This document shows positions 27,628 to 35,419 of a stretch of 39,365 nucleotides of DNA, one piece after another. Location of the stretch: NCBI GenBank assembly GCA_016209865.1, contig JACQVL010000272.1:1-39365 (forward strand), in the 5' to 3' direction. The position numbers were made by a program, and so were the translations under genes. This DNA comes from Candidatus Latescibacterota bacterium (GTDB lineage Bacteria > JAAXHH01 > JACQVL01). The notes beneath the pieces are model-generated. The model saw only the letters and a list, made by a program, of their open reading frames with translations, was not told where the DNA came from and searched no databases. Within the stretch, counting starts at the first letter, position 1, and the number at the start of each line of letters is the position of its first letter.

Positions 27628-28845
27628 ATGAGGCAGAAGCAGAGCAGCAAGGTTCGTATCGGAATTGTCGGCACAGGCGGCATGGCCAGAGCCCATTTAC
27701 AAGGCTACCGCGCCCTGGTCGATGCCGGCTATGATCAGTTTGAGATCGCCGCGCTCAGCGACGTCAACGAAGAACGCCGGAAGGCCTTTGCGGCTGTTGT
27801 CGAGGAGCTGTTCGGCCTCTCCCCGCTCCAGTTCGCCAGCGCTGAGGAGATGGCACAACGAGGGGACCTCAACGCTGCGGACATCTGCACGCCCCACGCC
27901 TTCCACCACAGTGTTGCTGTTCCCTGTCTAGAGGCCGGGCTGGACGTGATGGTGGAAAAGCCCTGCGGGATCTCCATCAAGGCGACCGACCAGATCATCA
28001 AGGCCGCATCGAAGAAGGACCGTATTGTTGCGGTTGCCGAGCAGGTACGGCGGGGCCTGAAAGCACGCTGTATGGAGTGGGCCATCAATCACGCTCAGAT
28101 GGTGGGTGCCCTTCGTTTTCTCTCTGTGACGGGTTTTTCGGAGATGGATTTTGCCGCCCAGAAGGATGCGTACGCCTGGCAGTGGCGTTTTCTGAGGCTT
28201 CTCACAGGCGGCGGCATGGCGTTCGACGCCGGCGTGCATTTTGCCGATATGATGGATTTCCTGTTCGGGGACGTTGAGGAGGTCAGCGCCTGGACGAAAA
28301 CCTTCCAGTCGGTGATGGTCGATTCGCCCGAGCTGGGGCCACAGCCGATGGATGTCGAAGATACCTGGATGGCGATCATCACCTTCAAGAGCGGTCTGGT
28401 GTGCAACTGGTCCTGGTCATTCTCTGCGTTGGGAGAGAAAGTCGCCGCGCAGATCCTGTATGGCGCTCTGGGCAGCATCCGGGACCGAGGAGGGTGGATG
28501 CACACCTTCCAGAATGGCGGTGATATCACCTATGCCGATGGCGCCAGAAAACCGTACGAAGAGATCGAAGCAGAATACCGTGCGCAACTGGAGCCCGAAG
28601 TCCGTGAGAGGCTCTTCCCCTTCGGGATCGAACATGATATCGCTCTGGAATGCTGGGATTTCATCGATTCTGTGCAGAAGCGCAGGAAGCCGGAGATCGA
28701 TGCGGAGACGGCGAAACGGACCAAGTCGCTCTGCCTGGCAATCTATGAGTCGGCCCTGGCAGGCAGACCGGTGAAGGTGGCGGACGTCTTCACCGGGAAG
28801 ATCAGCGCGTATCAGGATCCGATCAACGACTACTGGAGGATCTGA
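27628..28845 (+). CDS. Gfo/Idh/MocA family oxidoreductase
   Basis: VRIGIVGTGGMARAHLQGYRAL; ADICTPHAFH; VMVEKPCGIS; TGGGMAFDAGVHFADMMDFLFG. Confidence 0.88.
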   Translation: MRQKQSSKVRIGIVGTGGMARAHLQGYRALVDAGYDQFEIAALSDVNEERRKAFAAVVEELFGLSPLQFASAEEMAQRGDLNAADICTPHAFHHSVAVPCLEAGLDVMVEKPCGISIKATDQIIKAASKKDRIVAVAEQVRRGLKARCMEWAINHAQMVGALRFLSVTGFSEMDFAAQKDAYAWQWRFLRLLTGGGMAFDAGVHFADMMDFLFGDVEEVSAWTKTFQSVMVDSPELGPQPMDVEDTWMAIITFKSGLVCNWSWSFSALGEKVAAQILYGALGSIRDRGGWMHTFQNGGDITYADGARKPYEEIEAEYRAQLEPEVRERLFPFGIEHDIALECWDFIDSVQKRRKPEIDAETAKRTKSLCLAIYESALAGRPVKVADVFTGKISAYQDPINDYWRI

Positions 28846-28981
28846 TGCAGTATAACGCGCGGGGGAAGCGGTACTGAATGTCCCTCTGACAGCGCACTGG
28901 CTGCAGTACCGGGCGAGGTTTGTCTCCCTGTATGGCTGCTCCTCACCCCAGTTGCGAGAGGTACGTGTGGACCTTCGATGA
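28845..28981 (+). pseudogene. Gene remnant: coupled start (MQYNARGKRY*) followed by an out-of-frame C-terminal beta-sandwich-like tail
   Basis: TGATG start overlap with the Gfo/Idh stop. A second frame (28856-28981) reads RAGEAVLNVPLTAHWLQYRARFVSLYGCSSPQLREVRVDLR*, and its stop overlaps the next start. Confidence 0.45.
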
Positions 28982-30270
28982 TGAGCTCCCACCCTTGCTA
29001 TACTGATGATTGGCAGCGTACCAACCCCGACCTGGTGCTCTACCTGCCACATCTGCCGGCCGGGCCGGACGGTGATAACGAGCATCTGATTATCAATGTC
29101 ATGCCCAGGTCCGGTGATCTGCTCGCGACGTGGACAACGGGCACGTATGAGTCGGCGCCAAATACCCACACGGTCGTCAGCCGTAGTCGGGACGGGGGAA
29201 TCACCTGGACGGCCCCGGAACCGATGCCCGGTACCAACGATGGGTTGATGCTGGGTGGACGATGGGGATTCCATATCGTCAGTCAATCCGGTCGGGTCTA
29301 TTTTTTCTTCAACAAGTGTACGGGTATCTGGGACACATCATACACGCTGAACGGGGTGATGCGCTGTGTCTATTCCGATGACGATGGCCATACGTGGCAG
29401 CCCGGTGGCGTTCTCCCATTCTACCGTCGCCAGCAGTACGATCACTCGGATCCACGTGTGCCGTGCGCGTGGATTGTGTGGCAGCCAGCCATCCGTGACG
29501 CCAAGGGACGATGGATTGCCGGGTTTACCCGATGGAGTAGCTTCTCTCGATTTCCTCAGCCTCAGACCGGCTGGCACTTAGATTCACGGTCCGAATTGAT
29601 ACGCTTCGACAACCTCGATGATGGACCGCATCCTCAGGACCTGCGCATGACCTGGTTACCCGAAGGTGACTCGATCAGTGTCCCCTGTCCGGTCGAGCCA
29701 GAGAAGTCCAAAGGCTACAGTTTAGCCGAGGAGCCTTCCATCGTGTTGTTGCCCGATGGAGGCCTGTTCATGGTGATGCGAACCCGCACAGGCCACATCT
29801 GGTATACGGTCAGCGACGATGATGGGACATCCTGGCGACCGGCCGACATCCTCCGCCGTTGCGACGGCGGAGCCGGGATGTTGCACCCCAAGTCGCCCTG
29901 CCCGATCTACCGTCTGACTGATGGGCGCTACCTGCTCTTCTTCCACAATCACGATGGGACAGGCTATGGGGCTGCCGGACCACACGATATGAACGCCCGT
30001 CGTCCGATCTTCGTGTCGGTCGGCGAATTCCGTTCCAACGCCCATCAGCCCATCTGGTTCAGTGAACCCCAACTCCTGTTCGATACCCACGGGGTCGCCC
30101 TGGGGCCGGGCAATGGCACCATTGAGGGGGGCCGGACGTGGCTGGCACTGTATGGTTGTCTGACCGAACACCACCATCAGCGGAGCCTGTGGTACCCTGA
30201 CCGCAAACACTTCCTGCTCGGTCGCTCCATCACCGATGAGTTACTGGCGGACATGGTGGTACCACCGTAG
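28978..30270 (+). CDS. Sialidase-like (BNR/Asp-box) protein
   Basis: Asp-box repeats SRDGGITWTAP, SDDDGHTWQPG, SDDDGTSWRPA; propeller-like spacing. Confidence 0.75.
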   Translation: MMSSHPCYTDDWQRTNPDLVLYLPHLPAGPDGDNEHLIINVMPRSGDLLATWTTGTYESAPNTHTVVSRSRDGGITWTAPEPMPGTNDGLMLGGRWGFHIVSQSGRVYFFFNKCTGIWDTSYTLNGVMRCVYSDDDGHTWQPGGVLPFYRRQQYDHSDPRVPCAWIVWQPAIRDAKGRWIAGFTRWSSFSRFPQPQTGWHLDSRSELIRFDNLDDGPHPQDLRMTWLPEGDSISVPCPVEPEKSKGYSLAEEPSIVLLPDGGLFMVMRTRTGHIWYTVSDDDGTSWRPADILRRCDGGAGMLHPKSPCPIYRLTDGRYLLFFHNHDGTGYGAAGPHDMNARRPIFVSVGEFRSNAHQPIWFSEPQLLFDTHGVALGPGNGTIEGGRTWLALYGCLTEHHHQRSLWYPDRKHFLLGRSITDELLADMVVPP

Positions 30271-30289
30271 TGTGTCAAAGGAGGGACGT

Positions 30290-32245
30290 ATGCCCACGAC
30301 CAGAATCGCTCACCATCACGGGGCACCGACCCTGTTCATCTTATTCGGCCAGCACATCACCCCTGTGCTGGACCATGACCTGAACCTGACTCTTTCCAGC
30401 TCCGACGGCCGGCGGCTCTGGGAAAGTTCGCGCTCCCATCCTCCGACTTTCGCGGTGGTCGCCGGGGATGGAGCGAGACAGACCCTCCCGCTGTCGAGCG
30501 CGAAGGAGATTTCCGTCACAGATTTTGCCGAGGGTGCATACCATGGTCATACCGTGCGGCTGAGCGGGTACCCCGGTGCCAACCTTGCGCTGGAGCTCAC
30601 CCTCGCCATCGACCCGCGCTCGGATGAACTCTTGATTCAGACGGCCCAGACGCATGGGCCGGATACCGTGGTCCGCATCGACCATTGCTACCGATTCGAA
30701 AAACCCATCCTGGATGGCGGGTACATGGTCCTCCCGCATGGGTCGGGGTACCTCATTCCAGCGGCCTGTCCCGACGAACTACCGGGCCAGGGACTCCAGG
30801 GCGGTCTCATCGGCGCACGCTGGACGCTCCCGCTGTTCGGGATGGTCCGCGGTCGCGATGCGCTGTGCATCATCGTGGAGACCTGGTGGGACTGTGACGT
30901 GGCCGCCCTGCACCGGCCGGGCGACGGGTCTGCGCTGGATTTCTCCTGGCTGGACAGCCTGGGTACGCTGGACTACCCGAGACGATTCCTGTTGCGGTGT
31001 GCGGAGGGTCTGGACTACGTCGGCATGGCGAAGCTCTACCGCGAGTACGCCGGACAGCGAGGCCTGCTGTGCCCCCTCGCAGAAAAGGCAGAGCAGACGC
31101 CCATCATCACCCGGTATATCCAGAATATCCTCGTCCGCTGGCCTGCCTGGAGTCCCAGCGATGCGGAGACGGTGCTCACCGATCTTCGTCGGCTCCGGAC
31201 GATGGGGTTTGGGATCAACTTCTTCTTCCCGAAATGGTCATCCTCCGGCTACGCGCCGGAACGGGCGACCGCCACCACCGCCAACGCCGGCTGGCAGGCG
31301 TTCCTGCACCCCAACCCTGTACCAGGCGGCTGGTCGGCGCTGGTCGAGTACGCCCGCGCCATCCACGAACTCGGCTGCACGGTTCAGGGGTTTATCAACC
31401 CGCGCACCCAGGTTCCGGATGGCCCCGCGTTCGATGAGACGCGGTGGCCGCATGATGCAGATGGCCATCCGATCCATGACCTGAGCGTGCATGACGCGGT
31501 CGACCGCATCCAGCGGGTGCTGGACCACGTTGAAGGACAGAGATTACAGCTTGATGTGCTGTACTACGACGGCTACTCTGCCCATCTCGGCCTGCCGCCG
31601 GACCATTCCCCTGCGCATCCGGTGACCCGGCGTCAGACCTTCGAAGGACAGAACGCCTGCTTTGCCGAAACTCGCCAGCGTGGCATCATGCCAGGAGGTG
31701 AACTTGCCCGGTTCTGGTGCATGGCTGACTGCGATTACTTCTTCTTCACCGACTGGTCGAATGATCGTCTCGTGAATACCCCAAACCAGGGTGCGCCCGC
31801 GCCCGTGGGGGAGCCCATTCCCCTGTTCCAGCTTGTGTTCCATGATTGCTGTATCGCAGGTTTCTCAGGAGGAGGGTACCGGCTGTACGCGCCGGGCTAC
31901 GACTGGTGGCCAGACCGGACCCCCCGACTCTACGAGTTGTTGTTTGCGTCTGCGCCCGCACACAACTGGTTACCGGATGGATACGTTCCGGTGAGAGACT
32001 GGGACAGCCCTGCTGCCCGGCAACGCTGGCGCTGGCTGAAGCGCTGGAGCGCGTACTACTCCACGATCGCGATGGCAGAGATGGTCTCACACCGATTCCT
32101 GTCCGCAGATTCTACGCAGCAGCGTGTCGAGTTCGCCAACGGAGTGATCGCAGAGTTCAACAGGGTCTCCAATCAGTTCCGGGTCATCGGAGTCCCCGGG
32201 TTCAGTGGAGATTGGGAGAGGCCGGATTTGGAAGGGAACGGGTGA
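30290..32245 (+). CDS. Large glycoside-hydrolase-like barrel protein (possibly DUF5696 / GH101-related)
   Basis: N-terminal beta-rich domain, then LDYVGMAKLYREYAGQRGLL, LRTMGFGINFFFPKW, VQGFINPRTQVPDG, LDVLYYDGYSAHLG, MPGGELARFWCMADCDYFFFTDW. Confidence 0.45.
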   Translation: MPTTRIAHHHGAPTLFILFGQHITPVLDHDLNLTLSSSDGRRLWESSRSHPPTFAVVAGDGARQTLPLSSAKEISVTDFAEGAYHGHTVRLSGYPGANLALELTLAIDPRSDELLIQTAQTHGPDTVVRIDHCYRFEKPILDGGYMVLPHGSGYLIPAACPDELPGQGLQGGLIGARWTLPLFGMVRGRDALCIIVETWWDCDVAALHRPGDGSALDFSWLDSLGTLDYPRRFLLRCAEGLDYVGMAKLYREYAGQRGLLCPLAEKAEQTPIITRYIQNILVRWPAWSPSDAETVLTDLRRLRTMGFGINFFFPKWSSSGYAPERATATTANAGWQAFLHPNPVPGGWSALVEYARAIHELGCTVQGFINPRTQVPDGPAFDETRWPHDADGHPIHDLSVHDAVDRIQRVLDHVEGQRLQLDVLYYDGYSAHLGLPPDHSPAHPVTRRQTFEGQNACFAETRQRGIMPGGELARFWCMADCDYFFFTDWSNDRLVNTPNQGAPAPVGEPIPLFQLVFHDCCIAGFSGGGYRLYAPGYDWWPDRTPRLYELLFASAPAHNWLPDGYVPVRDWDSPAARQRWRWLKRWSAYYSTIAMAEMVSHRFLSADSTQQRVEFANGVIAEFNRVSNQFRVIGVPGFSGDWERPDLEGNG

Positions 32246-32281
32246 ACGAAGGGACGAACAAGAGAGCAGGGAGGCACGATC

Positions 32282-33856
32282 ATGACGACACGCCTGAGGA
32301 TCGGCAATGGAACGGGCTGGACATTCCTCAACGGGCAGTGGACGGATGGAGACCGCGGGGAACTCATCCCGCCGGACGGCGGGGGGAAAGAGTACATCGC
32401 GGTTGCGCACGGGCAGGAGTACGCCGATCTGACCGCGACGTTCCGGTTCAAATTCCGGAGCGGGTTCGCCGGGGTGCGGTTGCTCTTCCGACTGCAGGAT
32501 ATGATGCGCTACTACGCGCTCGACATTCCGTGGGGCGGCCAGCAGAATCGCAACCGGCATTTCTGGGCGGGGATCGTCGTGGCGGACGGGTCCCCCCTGC
32601 AGCGGTACCTTCAGCTCGGACTCGTCCTCGGCGTCTGTCCTGAGCATGAGCGCTGGTACGAAGCACACGTCGAGTGCCGCGGCTCGCGTATCCGGACCTG
32701 GATTGAAGGCCGGCCGGTGGCGGACATTCAGGACACAACCTATACCACGGGTCGGGTGGGCCTGATGGCAGCGGTGACCGCAGTCCGGGAATCCCCTCAT
32801 TTCGTGGACCTGGAAGTCGAGGGGACGCCGTTCGGTCCCTCATCCTGGCGCGGACTGGACCCGCCACCGCAACACTGGATCACCCCATGCTGCGAAGTCG
32901 ATCCCGACGCGTATCAGAGTTATCCGAACGTGATCAAGAGTCGATCCGGCTCGCTGACGGTCCAGATCCCGTTCGGCAACCCGAATCAAGGCGAGGTCCG
33001 GCGTACGGTCACCGTCCAATCGACCGATGGCGGGCGGACCTTCTCAGCTCCCCAGCCCGCGACACTGCCGCAGGGGTTTGGCGCTCCGTTCGTCAGGCAG
33101 GACGGCACCTGGGTGTGCGTACATGGTCGGGAGAAGGTGCCGATTGATCAGGCCCTGTATACGGTCGAATCCCATGATGAAGGACACACATGGAGCGATG
33201 CGAAGCCATTGCACGTCATCGGGGAATGGCCGAAGGAGTTCTCGTTACCGGCGTACCCGTCGGGACGCCCGTTGCGCTTACGCGACGGGACGCTCCTCGT
33301 GACCGCCTACTGCACCGTGGATGGTGTCGCTACGAATTTCGTGTTCCGCAGTACGGATGATGGCATGACATGGGCCGCCCCCGTTCGCTGTGATCGCAAC
33401 AACACACGGCATGCCCAGTGGTTCTGTCCCGCCAATTTCTCCGAACTCGGCCTGGCTGAGGTCACGGACAACGTGATCCTGGGGTATGGTCGTCCCGGGC
33501 CGTGGCCGTATATGTGGCAGGTGCAGAGCCACGACGGAGGCCAGACCTGGCAGCCGGCCGCGTTCGGCTCGTTCCCGGGGTACTGTATCACGCTGACACG
33601 CACGACGAGCGGCGCGCTGGTCGCCATCCACCGGTTTCCGTACCTGACCGCCAACGTCAGTTACGATGGTGGGAGAACGTGGGCCGCGGGGACGATCATC
33701 GATTATCCCGCATGGGCCAACCATCATGCGCTCGAAGTCGAACCGGACGTCGTGCTGGTGGTGTATATGGGGCATATCGTGGAAAAAGGCCAGCCGGATA
33801 CCCGTGTGCTCCGGCTGCGTGTGACAGGACACGGGCTGGAAGTGGACCGCTCCTGA
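32282..33856 (+). CDS. Sialidase-like (BNR/Asp-box) protein with N-terminal concanavalin-like domain
   Basis: N-terminal beta-sandwich (TATFRFKFRSGFAGVRLLFRLQD, ...GRVGLMAAVTAVRFVDLEVEGTPF); Asp boxes STDGGRTFSAP, SHDEGHTWSDA, STDDGMTWAAP, SHDGGQTWQPA, SYDGGRTWAAG. Confidence 0.75.
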   Translation: MTTRLRIGNGTGWTFLNGQWTDGDRGELIPPDGGGKEYIAVAHGQEYADLTATFRFKFRSGFAGVRLLFRLQDMMRYYALDIPWGGQQNRNRHFWAGIVVADGSPLQRYLQLGLVLGVCPEHERWYEAHVECRGSRIRTWIEGRPVADIQDTTYTTGRVGLMAAVTAVRESPHFVDLEVEGTPFGPSSWRGLDPPPQHWITPCCEVDPDAYQSYPNVIKSRSGSLTVQIPFGNPNQGEVRRTVTVQSTDGGRTFSAPQPATLPQGFGAPFVRQDGTWVCVHGREKVPIDQALYTVESHDEGHTWSDAKPLHVIGEWPKEFSLPAYPSGRPLRLRDGTLLVTAYCTVDGVATNFVFRSTDDGMTWAAPVRCDRNNTRHAQWFCPANFSELGLAEVTDNVILGYGRPGPWPYMWQVQSHDGGQTWQPAAFGSFPGYCITLTRTTSGALVAIHRFPYLTANVSYDGGRTWAAGTIIDYPAWANHHALEVEPDVVLVVYMGHIVEKGQPDTRVLRLRVTGHGLEVDRS

Positions 33857-33864
33857 TTGTGGAT

Positions 33865-34251
33865 ATGACAGCTTCGGAGATCCCAGGACTGTATCAACTC
33901 GACCTCTGGCTGGCGCATCCGGTGACCATCCAGGTGGGCCGTCTCGGGCGGTTTCTGTTCCCCGCCGGCCGGTACATCTACACCGGGAGTGCCCTCAATG
34001 GCCTGGAGCGGCGGATCGCGCGACACCGCCGCCGACACAAACGCTTGTTCTGGCACATCGACTACCTGCTGGAGTACGCCCGGATTCAAGGCGCGGTGCT
34101 CTACCCGACCCGTGAACGAGGGGAATGCGCGCTCAACGCGCAAGTCCTGGCTCGTCCCGAGGCTCGGGTCGTGGTCCGGCGCTTCGGGGCCAGTGATTGC
34201 CGGTGCGCTGCCCACCTCGTCTACCTCGACAAGCCGATTCGGTGGTCTTAG
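33865..34251 (+). CDS. DUF123 / GIY-YIG-like small protein
   Basis: PGLYQLDLWLAHPVTIQVGRLGRFLFPAGRYIYTGSALNGLERRIARHRRRHKRLFWHIDYLLEYA...GASDCRCAAHLVYL. Confidence 0.85.
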   Translation: MTASEIPGLYQLDLWLAHPVTIQVGRLGRFLFPAGRYIYTGSALNGLERRIARHRRRHKRLFWHIDYLLEYARIQGAVLYPTRERGECALNAQVLARPEARVVVRRFGASDCRCAAHLVYLDKPIRWS

Positions 34252-34321
34252 GAGGGGCAACGGTACAGGAAGGTTGCTCGAAGGAGCAAACACGCGCCCC
34301 TGGATCGCTGGAAGGGAGACC

Positions 34322-35299
34322 ATGCTGACCGCTCAACAACGGTTCCTACAGACGATGGCCTATGCTCCCGGTACCCGTCCACCTTTCTGGGAGGAAGGAA
34401 TCCGGGACGAGGTGTGGGAGACCTGGCGCCAGCAAGACGGCAGCTCGTCTGAGGAATTCTTGAAACAACACCCTTTCGACCGGTACAGCCTCGTGGAGGT
34501 CAATTTGCATCCGATCCCGGACTTCCAGGCCGATGAGGGACAGGATCGGTTCCAGCGCTTGCGGAGGCACTATCGAACCGATGCCGTCGCACGACTGCCG
34601 CACGATTGGACGGACCAGGTGCAGCGGTGGTCGCACCGCGACGAGCCCCTCGGGATGACGGTCAGCCGCGGGGTGTTTCGGTCGCTGAGGGTCGATGACT
34701 GGGGCACGCTGACGATGCTGCTCTTGACGATGGCTGACGATCCCGTCGTGATTGAGTCCATTATGGAAGACGTGACCGACCTGTCGCTGTGGGCATTGGA
34801 TCGGGTGCTTGCTGAACTGACGCTGGACTTTGCCATCTTCAACGAACCCATCGCCAGCTTCCATGCCCCGGTGCTCTCTCCGGCGTATTACCGACGGTTT
34901 GCCCTCCCTCACTACGTTCGTGTGATCGAACGCCTCCGGATGGCAGGCATCCCCGTGGTGGTGGTGCAGACGTACGGCAACGTGGAGCCATTGATCCCGC
35001 TCTGGCTGGAGGTAGGCGTCAATACGTTGTGGGGCTTCCATGCGAATCAGGCGAGGATGGATTATGTCGCGCTGCGGCAGCGGTATGGCAAGGCGCTTCG
35101 GCTCATCGGGGGCATGAACGCCGCCATGCTCCTGAAGGGCCAGGCCGCGATCGATGAGGAACTCAGGCGTACGGTCCTGCCCCTGGTCGAGGAAGGGGGC
35201 TACCTGCCGATGCTGGATGACCGGGTGCGTCCAGGAGTGCCGTATGCGCACTATCGCTACTACCGCACCCGGCTTGAGAGTCTGGTCGCAGGACAGTGA
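34322..35299 (+). CDS. URO-D-fold superfamily protein
   Basis: MLTAQQRFLQTMAYAPGTRPPFWEEG; LDFAIFNEPIASFHAPVLSPAYYRRFALPHYVRVIERLRMAGIPVVVVQTYGNVEPLIPLWLEVGVNTLWG; GGMNAAMLLKG; EEGGYLPMLDDRVRPGVPYAHYRYYRTRLE. Confidence 0.8.
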   Translation: MLTAQQRFLQTMAYAPGTRPPFWEEGIRDEVWETWRQQDGSSSEEFLKQHPFDRYSLVEVNLHPIPDFQADEGQDRFQRLRRHYRTDAVARLPHDWTDQVQRWSHRDEPLGMTVSRGVFRSLRVDDWGTLTMLLLTMADDPVVIESIMEDVTDLSLWALDRVLAELTLDFAIFNEPIASFHAPVLSPAYYRRFALPHYVRVIERLRMAGIPVVVVQTYGNVEPLIPLWLEVGVNTLWGFHANQARMDYVALRQRYGKALRLIGGMNAAMLLKGQAAIDEELRRTVLPLVEEGGYLPMLDDRVRPGVPYAHYRYYRTRLESLVAGQ

Positions 35300-35419
35300 G
35301 TGAGAAAGGGAGAAGGAGAGAACAGTGCGCCGGCGATTTTGCTTTTGTTTCCCGGTCGTCTGAGAGAAAGCGTCTCCTACAACGAACGCAGAGAGCGAGC
35401 AATGCTGAGGAGAAATGAG

